In this document: one piece after another, positions 8,596 through 17,410 of the stretch
Numbering within the stretch: position 1 is the stretch's first letter
How the letters are laid out: each line of letters begins with the position of its first letter
Source of the DNA: Persicitalea sp964500445
Lineage (GTDB): Bacteria; Bacteroidota; Bacteroidia; Cytophagales; Spirosomataceae
Reading direction: 5' to 3'
DNA length: 64,000 nucleotides
NCBI GenBank assembly: GCA_964500445.1
Contig: CAZCOG010000008.1
Coordinates: 100,621-164,620, forward strand
Notes under the pieces: generated by a model
What the model was told of the DNA's origin: nothing
Databases searched by the model: none
Seen by the model: the letters and a program-made list of their open reading frames with translations, nothing else
Position numbers and translations under genes: made by a program

Positions 8596-11128
8596 AGAAA
8601 GTTTTTCTTTCCCGTGGCTACTAACCATGGCCTGGCGCGACAGCCGCCGCAGCCGTTCGCGGTTGCTGCTGTTCATCTCTTCGGTGATTCTGGGTATAGC
8701 GGCCTTAGTGGCCATTTATTCGCTGGGTGATAATCTCCGGCAAAACATCGACACCCAAGCCGCCGCGCTGCTGGGCGCCGACCTGGAAATTTCGGGAAAT
8801 CAGCCCGCTTCCGCTGAAATCAAACCGCTGCTGGATTCGCTGGGTGAAGATCGCTCGGAGGAGCGGCGCTTTGCTTCAATGGTGTATTTTCCCAAAGGCG
8901 GCGGCAGCCGCCTGGCGCAAGTTCGGGCACTGGAAGGCAGCTACCCCTATTATGGTGAATTGGAAACTGTTCCTGTCAGCGCGGGACGTAGTTTCCGGGA
9001 TAGCCGCCATGCTTTGGTGGATCAAACCTTGATGCTTCAGTACGACGCCAAAGTTGGCGATTCGGTGAAAGTAGGCGAAGTCACATTCCTCATTGCGGGT
9101 ACTTTGCTGAAAGCTCCCGGCCAAACGGGCGTGTCGGCTACTGTCGCTCCGGCAGTTTATATTCCGCTGCGCTATCTGGCACAGACGGGTCTGGAAGAAA
9201 AAGGCAGCCGCATCAATTATTTGTATTTTTTTAAGTACCCTCCAAAGACGGACGTTGAGCAGATCGCAAAAGGGTTGGAATCGCGCCTGGATATCGAAGA
9301 TTTTGATTCCAAAACGGTTGCCAGTCAAAAAGAATCGACGGGACGATCTTTTGAGGATTTGACGCAGTTTCTGGGACTAGTAGGCTTTATTGCGCTGTTG
9401 CTGGGGTGCGTCGGTGTGGCGAGTGCGGTACATATCTACATCCGCGAAAAGCTTAATTCCATCGCTTTGCTGCGCTGCCTGGGCGTGAAATCCTCGCAGG
9501 CATTTGTTATTTATTTAATCCAGATCGTGGGCGTTGGCTTCCTGGGTTCGGTGATTGGAGCCGCGCTGGGGGCGGTTATTCAGCAGTTTTTGCCACTGGT
9601 ACTCAAAGATTTCCTTCCCTTTGCCCTCACCACCGAAATCTCCTGGTCGGCCATCGGGCAAGGCGTACTATTGGGGACGATCATTTCGATTTTGTTCGCG
9701 CTGTTGCCGCTCATTTCGGTACGAAACATCGCGCCGTTGCGGGTACTTCGGGCATCGTTCGAGTCTGCGCCCGTTGACAGGGACCCATTACGGTGGATGG
9801 TGTACGGGCTGATTATCGCATTCATTTTCCTTTTTACCCGCCTCCAGGTCGGTAGCTGGCTCGACGCACTGGTGTTCACCGTTAGCATTTTGGGCGCATT
9901 TTTGTTGCTGCTGGCGATGGCTTCGTTACTCATTTGGCTGGTTCGGCGGTTCTTTCCGTCGTCATGGAGCTACGTGTGGCGACAGGCGTTGGCCAATCTG
10001 CACCGCCCCAACAATCAGACTTCCATCCTGATCGTGTCCATCGGTTTGGGTACGGCGTTCATCTGTACTCTGATTTTGGTGCAGTCGCTGTTGTTGAAGC
10101 GCGTTACGCTTTCCACGAGCGGCAACCAGCCGAATATTGTGCTGTTCGATATCCAGAGCGATCAGCGCGAGGCGGTACTTAGTCTGGCCGAAAGCCAGGG
10201 GCTGCCCATTATTCAGAGCGTTCCGGTAGTGAACATGCGCCTGGAAAAAGTCAACGACGTTACGCCCGCCATCGCACAGAAAGATACGTCGAACCGCGTG
10301 TCGCGCCGGATTTTTGGTCGGGAGTACCGGGTCAGCTACCGCGATACGCTCACGGAATTCGAAGAACTCAAAAGGGGACGCTGGGAGGGAACGGCTCCTG
10401 CCAATGGCCCGGTGCCCATCTCGATGGAAGAGGGTTTTGCCGAACGTAACGGCGTCAAAGTAGGTGATACGCTTACTTTCAATGTGCAGGGGGCGCTACT
10501 AACGACGGTCATCGGTAGTTTGCGGGAAGTAGACTGGAACGGCGTCAGGACGAGTTTCCTGGTACTTTTTCCCAAGGGCGTTTTGGAAGAGGCCCCGCAG
10601 TTTCACGTGTTGCTTACGCGTGTTCCTTCCAGCGAGGGCTCGGCCAATTTTCAGCGGGCCGTGGTGCAGCGTTTTCCCAATATTTCCATTATCGACCTGG
10701 GGCTCGTGCTGAAAGTACTTGACGAACTACTTGAAAAAATTGGCTTCGTAATTCGCTTTATGGCAGGGTTCAGCATCCTGACGGGCCTCATCGTGCTGAT
10801 CTCCTCAGTACTTATCAGCAAGTACCAGCGCTTGCAGGAGAGCGTATTGCTCCGCACGCTCGGTGCCAGCCGCAGGCAGATTTTTGCCATCACGGCTTTG
10901 GAGTACTTTTTTCTCGGCGCGCTGGCCGCCGCCACGGGCATCATTCTGGCGTTGGCGGGTAGTTGGGGCTTGGCGAAATTCACTTTCAAAGTCGATTTCG
11001 AACCCCAATTCCTGCCACTGTTGTTAGTTTTCCTAAGCGTTTCCGGCTTAACCGTCCTCATTGGGCTAGTCAATAGCCGCGGTATTCTGTCGCGGTCGCC
11101 GCTGGAAGTGTTGCGTCAGGAGGCGTAG
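8582..11128 (+). CDS. FtsX-like ABC transporter permease (YbbP type)
   Basis: An 848-aa integral membrane protein. A first helix (LLLFISSVILGIAALVAIYSL) is followed by a large periplasmic domain of about 200 residues. A block of FtsX-type helices comes next (about 265-390), then more helices near 400-460, a second periplasmic domain, and a final FtsX block at the C-terminus (GFSILTGLIVLISSVLI, LEYFFLGALAAATGIILAL). This two-FtsX-domain layout with about ten helices is that of YbbP. The start at 8582 (MQEFKESFSFPWLL) was chosen over an upstream one buried in the ATPase gene; it gives a 14-base overlap with the ATPase. Function beyond ATP-driven periplasmic work is unknown. Confidence 0.87.
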   Translation: MQEFKESFSFPWLLTMAWRDSRRSRSRLLLFISSVILGIAALVAIYSLGDNLRQNIDTQAAALLGADLEISGNQPASAEIKPLLDSLGEDRSEERRFASMVYFPKGGGSRLAQVRALEGSYPYYGELETVPVSAGRSFRDSRHALVDQTLMLQYDAKVGDSVKVGEVTFLIAGTLLKAPGQTGVSATVAPAVYIPLRYLAQTGLEEKGSRINYLYFFKYPPKTDVEQIAKGLESRLDIEDFDSKTVASQKESTGRSFEDLTQFLGLVGFIALLLGCVGVASAVHIYIREKLNSIALLRCLGVKSSQAFVIYLIQIVGVGFLGSVIGAALGAVIQQFLPLVLKDFLPFALTTEISWSAIGQGVLLGTIISILFALLPLISVRNIAPLRVLRASFESAPVDRDPLRWMVYGLIIAFIFLFTRLQVGSWLDALVFTVSILGAFLLLLAMASLLIWLVRRFFPSSWSYVWRQALANLHRPNNQTSILIVSIGLGTAFICTLILVQSLLLKRVTLSTSGNQPNIVLFDIQSDQREAVLSLAESQGLPIIQSVPVVNMRLEKVNDVTPAIAQKDTSNRVSRRIFGREYRVSYRDTLTEFEELKRGRWEGTAPANGPVPISMEEGFAERNGVKVGDTLTFNVQGALLTTVIGSLREVDWNGVRTSFLVLFPKGVLEEAPQFHVLLTRVPSSEGSANFQRAVVQRFPNISIIDLGLVLKVLDELLEKIGFVIRFMAGFSILTGLIVLISSVLISKYQRLQESVLLRTLGASRRQIFAITALEYFFLGALAAATGIILALAGSWGLAKFTFKVDFEPQFLPLLLVFLSVSGLTVLIGLVNSRGILSRSPLEVLRQEA

Positions 11129-11248
11129 AGGGCAAGTCACGGCGATTTAAACCGCCTGTGTCCCGCCCCGCGCGCGTCAGCCATCGTGGACATCGAATCG
11201 CCAGGAACACCGTTAAACACATTGTTACACCCGTTGCTGACGCATATT

Positions 11249-11274
11249 GGGCGAACACACGGGTTCGCCCCTAC
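11249..11274. repeat. REP-like palindrome next to a start codon
   Basis: GGGCGAA (11249-11255) and TTCGCCC (11264-11270) form a seven-pair stem around an eight-base loop and are followed by CTAC. Elements of the form GGGCGA...TCGCCCCTAC are dispersed in many bacterial genomes. It ends a few bases before the methyltransferase ATG at 11279. A related palindrome lies at 12987-13003. Confidence 0.45.
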
Positions 11275-11278
11275 CAGT

Positions 11279-12454
11279 ATGACCGAAATCAATCAGTACA
11301 TAAAATCCAGTCTGGCCGATAACACATTCATTAAAGCCCAGTTCAGTGACTACCGGGGCGAGGAGGAGGATTTGAAAAGTCTTTATCTCAAAAAAGTAAT
11401 CGTGAAACGGCAGGAGAAGGTTTCCTTCCTGTATCGTTACAGAACCAAAGACGTCACCAAAAATTACCCCCCCGAGGAAGCAGTGCAGCGGTTAGGTACT
11501 TTGGTGGCGGAAAACGGTTTCAGGTCGGGGCAACTTTTTACCTTGGAGCAAGATGTGAAGATTCAGTTTGTCAAGGGAGCATTTAGTTTAAGAACAGAAA
11601 GCCCCAGCCTCCACGAACTACCCTCATTGGCACACGATAAGCCCAAAAACCGGAAAATTGAAGCTCAAGGCAAAAACTACCTGCACGAATTGGGCATCAC
11701 CGACGCCCAGGGAAAGGTATACAAGAACGCCCAGGACAAGTACAAGCAGATCAACCACTACATCGAAATCCTGAGTTCGCTGCTCAAAAACCTCCCGGAA
11801 CGGCCGCAGACCCACATCGTGGACATGGGGGCGGGCAAGGGCTACCTGACCTTTGCGCTTTACGACTACCTGAACAACGTCCTCGGCAAACCTGCCTGGA
11901 TTACGGGTGTGGAGTTTCGCAAAGATTTGGTGGATTTGTGCAACGGTATCGTCCAAAAATCGGAGTTCGACGGGCTGCATTTTGAAGAAGGAACAATAGA
12001 GAACTACCAACCCCAGGAACAGATCAATGTCCTCATTGCCCTCCACGCCTGCGACACCGCTACGGACGAGGCCATCTACCAGGGCATCACCGCCAATGCC
12101 GACCTAATCGTAGTCGCACCTTGTTGTCACAAACAAATCCGCCGGGAAATGGAAAAGAACCGGGTCAAAAACGAACTGGATTTTTTGATGAAGCACGGCA
12201 TTTTTCTGGAACGGCAGGCAGAAATGGTTACCGATGGGCTCCGGGCGCTGATATTGGAGTACCACGGATACGCGACCAAAGTTTTTGAGTTTATCTCCGA
12301 TGCGCACACGCCAAAGAATGTGCTGGTGGTGGGTGAAAAGCGACAGCAGGGTATCCCCGATCAGGCCACGATTTTGGAAAAAATCCAGGCCTCAAAACAG
12401 TATTTTGGAATCGGGTATCATCAACTGGAAAGGCTACTCGGCCTGCCTGACTAA
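11279..12454 (+). CDS. class I SAM-dependent methyltransferase (Methyltransf_32-like)
   Basis: A 391-aa protein. Residues 1-150 form a non-catalytic N-domain, and residues 170-330 a Rossmann methyltransferase fold. SAM-binding motif I is VDMGAGKGYLTF, followed by the acidic ribose contact in TGVEFRKDLVD and the later motif LIALHACDTATDEAI. A VVAPCCHKQIR segment with a Cys pair is characteristic of the GSTCD-like methyltransferases, which are suspected to modify RNA. The substrate is unknown. An in-frame GTG at 11186 exists, but the stretch between it and 11279 carries a REP-like palindrome and looks intergenic, so the ATG (MTEINQYIKSS) was chosen. Confidence 0.8.
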   Translation: MTEINQYIKSSLADNTFIKAQFSDYRGEEEDLKSLYLKKVIVKRQEKVSFLYRYRTKDVTKNYPPEEAVQRLGTLVAENGFRSGQLFTLEQDVKIQFVKGAFSLRTESPSLHELPSLAHDKPKNRKIEAQGKNYLHELGITDAQGKVYKNAQDKYKQINHYIEILSSLLKNLPERPQTHIVDMGAGKGYLTFALYDYLNNVLGKPAWITGVEFRKDLVDLCNGIVQKSEFDGLHFEEGTIENYQPQEQINVLIALHACDTATDEAIYQGITANADLIVVAPCCHKQIRREMEKNRVKNELDFLMKHGIFLERQAEMVTDGLRALILEYHGYATKVFEFISDAHTPKNVLVVGEKRQQGIPDQATILEKIQASKQYFGIGYHQLERLLGLPD

Positions 12455-12558
12455 CCCGAGGATATCGGAATCAATAAGGGTAGTTTTTAGAAAAATTTTC
12501 TTTTTCTGGTAAATTGTAATCAGCAAATCGCGGATGGTTATCCGGTAGTTTGCACTGT

Positions 12559-14499
12559 ATGGAAAGCGGGGACACACACCAAAGGATAGAAGAAAACCAA
12601 TTGAAGCGGCTTAATGAGCTGCTTGACCAGAATCTCGAGAAATCAGACTACACCATCGATGTCATATGTGAGGATCTGGGTATCAGTCGTTCCCAGCTAT
12701 TCCGAATGGTCAAAGAGCAGACGGGCCTCTCACCCTCGCTGTATATTCGTCGGCATAGGCTGCTGCGGGGCAAAGCCCTGCTGGAAGATACCGATTGGCG
12801 TGTCAGCGAAATTGCCCATAAAGTGGGATTAGAAAGTCCGCAGGCTTTTACGAAGTACTTTACCCAGGAGTTTGGGATAAGCCCTACCGAGTACCGTCGG
12901 CAGGAAGCTAGTGAAGCAGAACGAGAGGAGGCTGCATTGCCGCTTTCCCCGGAATCTTCTCCAGTTTCCAATGGGGGTACTGAGACGGGCGTCCCGCCCC
13001 TACCACAAGGCATACCGCAGCGTTTGCTGCGATTTGGCGTAGCGCTGCTGGTGCTACTGGCGCTGGGTGTGTTCGGGTACAGCCGCTTTATGGCGTCTTC
13101 TTCGGGACCGTCGGCCGATGGTTTCGTTAACTCGGTGGCCATTTTGCCCTTTCAGAGTACGGGAACAGACACAACCGACCTGCTGGCGGATGGACTAGCC
13201 GGGCAGGTCCATACCTCGTTATCGGCGGTTGAGAACCTGAAGGTGATTTCCCGTAGCTCCGCTGAATTGTTTCGCGGTACGCGCAAGACCATTCCGCAAA
13301 TTGCCGCCGAACTGCACGTCAACTACATACTGGTCGGACGCATAAAGCAGGCGGGCAACCACATGCTGGTCAGCGTGGAGCTGGTGGAGGCGGCCCAGGG
13401 CCGTACCCTGTGGTCAAAAACTTACCAGGGTACCGAGGAAGCACTGATGGGTTTCATGACGACCGTCGCCCGGCAAACCATTTTGGCGCTCGACCAAAAA
13501 CTGACCGATGCGGAATCACGCCGGATGGATCGGACGCCTACCGGCAATTCTGACGCCCTCCGCGAGTACCTGATAGGCAAGCAGCTGATGCTCAGCCGTA
13601 GTGCCGATAAACTCAAGGCCAGCCTCCTCCGCTTTGATCGCGCCATTGCCCTCGATTCGGGTTTTGCCGATGCCTACGCCCGAAAGGCTCTGGCTTACTT
13701 TATTCTGGGCAGCGATAATATGATCAATCTGCGTGAGGGAATCAGCCAGTCGGAGCAAAACGCCTTGAAAGCCATCCGTCTCGATTCGGAGAACGGGCTG
13801 GCTTACGCCATTCTGGGCAATGCCTATCGGGAACTCAACCAGTGGGAGCAGGCCGTTACGACCTACCAGATTGCCCTCGGGCATAGTCCCAACGACGCCG
13901 AAATCAACTACTGGTACAGCATCACCCTGCGCTCGCTGGGCCGTTTCGAGGAGGCCATCCAATACAGTACCAAAGCCCTGGCTCTCGATCCGCTCTATCC
14001 TTCCATTATCGTCGGCCACATTGGCAACTATTCCTACGCGGGTCGATACGCCGAGGCCCGCCAATTGCTTAAAGAGTACGCCCTAATGCTGGGTGATTTT
14101 TATGTATACTACTACGTGAAGGCCTACTATTACCTCAACCTGGGCGACTACAAAAATGCGTTGAAAGAAATGGAGCACTGCGTTTCGCTCAATCCTGATA
14201 TCCCGGTCTTGAATTCCACGCTGCAGTACTGCCGGGCTCGGGTGGGACAACGGGCGGTGGCCGAAGCTTACCTCAAAACCATTCCCCAAATTCCGAGCCG
14301 GTACCCTGACCTGGCTATCGTGTATGCCGGATTGAACGATAAGGAAAACTGCCTGAAGTACCTTCGCCTGGGGCTGGCTCAGGGTACTATGCCTTACTAC
14401 CTCAAAGTGTCACCCATCTTTCGCTTTCTGCACGGCGACCCGCGCTTTCAGGAGATACTTCGCCAACTGGGGTTACTCGATCTGCAGCCACCTGCCTGA
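12559..14499 (+). CDS. membrane-anchored AraC-type regulator with periplasmic FlgO-like/TPR sensor
   Basis: A 646-aa protein. Residues 15-115 hold an AraC/XylS helix-turn-helix pair (VICEDLGISRSQLFRMVKE and VSEIAHKVGLESPQAFTKYF, ending FGISPTEYRRQ). An acidic, Ser/Pro-rich linker follows, then one transmembrane helix at about 156-178 (RLLRFGVALLVLLALGVFG). Outside the membrane lie a FlgO/TolB-N-like domain (about 190-300, NSVAILPFQSTGTD) and TPR repeats (about 330-620). Charges place the HTH in the cytoplasm and the TPRs in the periplasm, a ToxR/CadC topology with an AraC head. The product probably senses an envelope state and controls transcription directly. The 21-bp repeats just downstream are the likely target. 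Start chosen at ATG 12559, over a TTG three codons earlier. Confidence 0.85.
   Translation: MESGDTHQRIEENQLKRLNELLDQNLEKSDYTIDVICEDLGISRSQLFRMVKEQTGLSPSLYIRRHRLLRGKALLEDTDWRVSEIAHKVGLESPQAFTKYFTQEFGISPTEYRRQEASEAEREEAALPLSPESSPVSNGGTETGVPPLPQGIPQRLLRFGVALLVLLALGVFGYSRFMASSSGPSADGFVNSVAILPFQSTGTDTTDLLADGLAGQVHTSLSAVENLKVISRSSAELFRGTRKTIPQIAAELHVNYILVGRIKQAGNHMLVSVELVEAAQGRTLWSKTYQGTEEALMGFMTTVARQTILALDQKLTDAESRRMDRTPTGNSDALREYLIGKQLMLSRSADKLKASLLRFDRAIALDSGFADAYARKALAYFILGSDNMINLREGISQSEQNALKAIRLDSENGLAYAILGNAYRELNQWEQAVTTYQIALGHSPNDAEINYWYSITLRSLGRFEEAIQYSTKALALDPLYPSIIVGHIGNYSYAGRYAEARQLLKEYALMLGDFYVYYYVKAYYYLNLGDYKNALKEMEHCVSLNPDIPVLNSTLQYCRARVGQRAVAEAYLKTIPQIPSRYPDLAIVYAGLNDKENCLKYLRLGLAQGTMPYYLKVSPIFRFLHGDPRFQEILRQLGLLDLQPPA
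12987..13003. repeat. REP-like palindrome inside the AraC-TPR linker
   Basis: GGGCG (12987-12991) and CGCCC (12995-12999) form a short perfect stem followed by CTACC, the same ending as the element at 11249-11274. It encodes residues about 143-149 of the linker between the HTH and the membrane helix, where an in-frame insertion would be tolerated. Confidence 0.35.
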
Positions 14500-14530
14500 C
14501 ACCATCTTTTTCTTCGAATTTGCCCCCTAT

Positions 14531-14597
14531 GACCAATTAAGGAAAGTTTTTGGTCAAATAGGGAACGTTTCCGGTCATATAGGGAAAGTCGTTTTCC
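14531..14597 (+). promoter_or_regulatory. three 21-bp-spaced direct repeats, likely AraC-type operator
   Basis: Three related blocks start at 14531 (GACCAATTAAGGAAAGT), 14552 (GGTCAAATAGGGAACGT) and 14573 (GGTCATATAGGGAAAGT), so the period is exactly 21 bases. AraC-family activators usually bind tandem direct half-sites spaced about two helical turns (21 bp) apart. An inverted copy, CCCTATGACC, begins at 14525. The blocks lie between the AraC-TPR gene and the lipoprotein/T9SS cluster, about 50 bases before the lipoprotein start. Binding by the neighbouring regulator is inferred. Confidence 0.6.
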
Positions 14598-14646
14598 GGT
14601 GTGCAGCCGATCTTTACAGGGTCATTTTTCATTCACTGGCCCGTAT

Positions 14647-15188
14647 ATGAAAACAACGCTACCCCTCCTCTGCATGTCAATTCTCCTGCTGGTAGCGTGC
14701 CGGAATGAGCCGTCCGACGAGCCCGACTCATCCGCCGGATACAGTGCAGTGCCGGCCCCTTACCTGGTACTAACCCAGAAGGCCCTTACCTACCAGGCCG
14801 ACGACCAGCTCGATGCCTGGGGCAGCCTGCTGGCAGAAGACGTCGAGTACCACTCGCCCGGCTGACGGGCAGAACTGCCGTGCTGGCCCACTGGCGACGT
14901 TCCCGCGACTCTTCACGCATCCGCCAGGTGCGGCTGTCGGGCTTCACCATCCTGCCCATCAAAACGCTAACAAAGCTACCCCTGGCCGATCTTTCCGGGG
15001 TGTACGTAGTGGCGGCGTTCCGGCGGCAGGTAGTGTACACTTCGGGCCAGACCGACGAGCAGCCCGTCAGCCTGTGGCTGCACTTCAACGAAGAGAAGCT
15101 GATCGACCGCCTCTACGGCTTTCAGAACGACCGGCTGCTGCACGACCCCGACCAGCCGCCCCGTGCGCAGGTCACAGACACCTTATAG
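14647..15188 (+). pseudogene. SnoaL-like lipoprotein, split by a frameshift
   Basis: The first part (14647-14865) has a lipoprotein signal with lipobox LVAC (Cys at about residue 18) and runs to YHSPG before a TGA. The continuation is in another frame from about 14862 (LTGRTAVLAHWRRSR) to the stop at 15186-15188. Joined, they give about 180 aa resembling the SnoaL/NTF2-like fold: a long first helix ending in LLAEDVEYHSP, then a GRTAVLAHWR helix, then strands such as VYVVAAFRRQVVY and VSLWLHFNEEKLIDRLYGF. Restoring one G in the CCCGGCTG stretch at 14857-14864 rejoins the frames. This is either a real single-base deletion or a sequencing error. Both halves retain normal codon use. It sits between the candidate operator and the T9SS genes. 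Confidence 0.7.
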
Positions 15189-15198
15189 TAATACATTA

Positions 15199-15262
15199 GA
15201 ACATACATCCAATTTTATCAAACATGAAAACAACTACCTACCACACAAATTTTCTCACGAAG
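15199..15262 (+). repeat. shared 5' module of the T9SS gene pair, copy 1
   Basis: GAACATACATCCAA (15199-15212) in the leader, followed by the first ~13 codons of the gene at 15224 (MKTTTYHTNF.TK), is nearly identical to 17411-17480 in front of the next gene. The duplication covers leader, start and signal-peptide beginning, so both genes probably share expression signals. Confidence 0.75.
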
Positions 15263-17326
15263 CCGGGCCTTTTGAGTGCCTGGATCCTATTGCTGCTAAG
15301 CTGGGGCCTGGCTCCTGCCCGCGCGCAGTACCCGCAAGAAGTACTTAACATCTCAGCCCCCACCCACAGCCAGCAGGGAACGACGGGTTCCTGGACAGTA
15401 CCCGCCGGCGAACCTTACAAAGTGCGCATCACGGCTAAGGGGGCACGAGGTGGGGAGGGTTTCTGCTGCGGTAATCCACCCTTTAAAGGGGGGAGCGGCG
15501 CCACCACCGTCGGCGATTTCCTTGTAGGTTCGGGTCAGGTTCTGGAGGCAATCGCTGGCGCGCCTGGCCTGGATGATCAGGGCGGTAGCGGTGGTGGAGG
15601 GGGATCAGGCGTGCGCGTGCAAGGCATTGGCGTGCTACTGATTGCCGGAGGGGGCGGTGGCGCGTCTATTTATTTTGCGGGACAGCCTGGATACATTATG
15701 CCTGCGGGCAGCGGAAATGGAGGCTCCACGGGTACGGGTACGGTTTATGCCGGTTATGGTGGTGGTGGCCTGAATTCCGATGGTACCAATGGCGCAGGCG
15801 GAGGCTTTGCCGCCAACGGGGGTAGTGGTGGGGGATTTTATGGAGATCCGGGCGGTGGCGGGTACGGCGGCGGTGGTGGTGGTTACAACAGCGGTGGGGG
15901 AGGCGGTGGATACACCGGTGGCAATGGAGGAAGTATAGTTTTCCGTGCAGGTCTCGGTTACGAAGCTGGTGGGGAAGGCGGAAGCTCTTATAACGTGGGC
16001 AGCAATCAAACCAACACGGCGGGCGATAACTACGGCGGTGGGCAGGTCATCATCGAGAACCTGGGCCCGGCCAGCCTTACCGCCACAGCTACCCCCATCC
16101 AGCCCACTTGCGCCGCCCCCACCCAGGGCAGCGTCAGCCTCGACCTGACGGGCGACTTCGACGGCAATACCACGGACTTCGAGTACGCCCTCGTGGCCGG
16201 CGGCAGCTTCACCGGCACCCCAACCTTTACCGACCTAACGGCCGACCCACTGGTACTGACCAGCGGTTTCGGCACCACTGCCGACACCGACGGCGAGATC
16301 TACACCGTGCGCATTCGCCCAAAATACAACCCCGATATTTTCGTCGACAAGACCTACACGCTTACCTCGCCGCCCCTTCCTACCGCCAGCATCCAGGGCA
16401 ACGGCGGCGCGGTCTGTGCGGGCAGCAACGCCAGCTTCACCCTCAGTGGCACCAGCGGCGCCACCTTGACCTACACCATCACCGGCCAGAGCGGTAGCCA
16501 GACGCTGCTACTCAATGGAAGTTCGCAGACCATCACGGCCAGCGGCGCCACTTCTAACGTGCAGCTGACGCTGGTATCGGTGAGCAAAGACGGCTGCTCG
16601 CAGAATCTGTCTTCCAACTCGACGGTGACCGTTAACCCGTTGCCCACCGTTATGGCAGGCCCCGACCAGTCGGTCATCCTGGGCTACGGCAGCAACTGCA
16701 CCCAGATTACGGCCACGGCCGACGGGGGTAGCGGCGGGACGCCGCCCGGCAGCAACTACATCTACAACTGGACGCCCGGCAATCTGAGTGGACCTACGGT
16801 CACCGTCTGTCCTGAAACTACCACCACCTACTCCGTCACGGTTACCGACGGCAACGGCTGTCCCTCACTTCCTGCCCAGGTGACAGTCCGCGTGCAGGAT
16901 GTGCGCTGCGGGAATAAGAATCAGAACGTGACGATCTGCTACTACGGCGTCACGCAGTGCGTCTCGGAGAAGATCGCCCAGCGCTACCTCAAGCTGGGCG
17001 CCACACTGGGAGGCTGCGGCAGCAGCGCCGCGCGGCTGAACTACGAAGCCGAAACTGCGGATGTACCGCTGACGCTTTCGCTGAAAGCTTATCCCAACCC
17101 CGTGCAGGACGTTGTGACGGTGCAGGTGCTTTCGCCCACGGCCGGGTGGGGTACTTTCGAGGTACTTGACGTGGCGGGTCGGGTGCGGCAGTCGCGGCAG
17201 GAGCATCTGAGCGAGGGGTTGAACGAGGTGAAACTGCGGCTGGGCACTTTGCCGACGGGCGTCTACCTGATCCGTTGCGTGGACGAGGCGGGCCAGCAGG
17301 CTACTGTGAGGGTGAGCAGAGAGTAA
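15224..17326 (+). CDS. T9SS-exported glycine-rich surface protein
   Basis: A 700-aa modular secreted protein. A signal peptide (1-34, ending PARAQ) precedes a glycine-rich domain of about 240 residues (40-280) with runs such as GGSGGGGGSG and LLIAGGGGGAS; its layout resembles the glycine-rich domain of ALK/LTK receptors, also seen in bacterial surface proteins. An Ig/PKD-like domain (about 283-385) and one copy of an 88-residue repeat (385-473, GNGGAVCAGSNASFTLSGT) follow. Next are a PKD-like domain (473-558), a Cys-containing module (VRCGNKNQN to LGGCG, 559-605) and a T9SS type A sorting domain (615-700, LKAYPNPVQD to LPTGVYLIRC). It should be secreted and surface-anchored; its ligand is unknown. 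Its 3' third is nearly repeated in the next gene. Confidence 0.85.
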   Translation: MKTTTYHTNFLTKPGLLSAWILLLLSWGLAPARAQYPQEVLNISAPTHSQQGTTGSWTVPAGEPYKVRITAKGARGGEGFCCGNPPFKGGSGATTVGDFLVGSGQVLEAIAGAPGLDDQGGSGGGGGSGVRVQGIGVLLIAGGGGGASIYFAGQPGYIMPAGSGNGGSTGTGTVYAGYGGGGLNSDGTNGAGGGFAANGGSGGGFYGDPGGGGYGGGGGGYNSGGGGGGYTGGNGGSIVFRAGLGYEAGGEGGSSYNVGSNQTNTAGDNYGGGQVIIENLGPASLTATATPIQPTCAAPTQGSVSLDLTGDFDGNTTDFEYALVAGGSFTGTPTFTDLTADPLVLTSGFGTTADTDGEIYTVRIRPKYNPDIFVDKTYTLTSPPLPTASIQGNGGAVCAGSNASFTLSGTSGATLTYTITGQSGSQTLLLNGSSQTITASGATSNVQLTLVSVSKDGCSQNLSSNSTVTVNPLPTVMAGPDQSVILGYGSNCTQITATADGGSGGTPPGSNYIYNWTPGNLSGPTVTVCPETTTTYSVTVTDGNGCPSLPAQVTVRVQDVRCGNKNQNVTICYYGVTQCVSEKIAQRYLKLGATLGGCGSSAARLNYEAETADVPLTLSLKAYPNPVQDVVTVQVLSPTAGWGTFEVLDVAGRVRQSRQEHLSEGLNEVKLRLGTLPTGVYLIRCVDEAGQQATVRVSRE

Positions 17327-17374
17327 CGCAGGGATCAGACACATTGACACTATACACACACATAAATATAATCA

Positions 17375-17389
17375 CCGCGCCAAGCGCGG
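17375..17389. terminator. GC-rich hairpin between the two T9SS genes
   Basis: CCGCGC (17375-17380) and GCGCGG (17384-17389) form a perfect six-pair stem with a CAA loop, followed by CCCCCTTGTTG. It lies 49 bases after the first T9SS gene. The T-run is poor, so it may attenuate instead of ending transcription. Confidence 0.35.
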
Positions 17390-17410
17390 CCCCCTTGTTG
17401 CAACAAAGCA

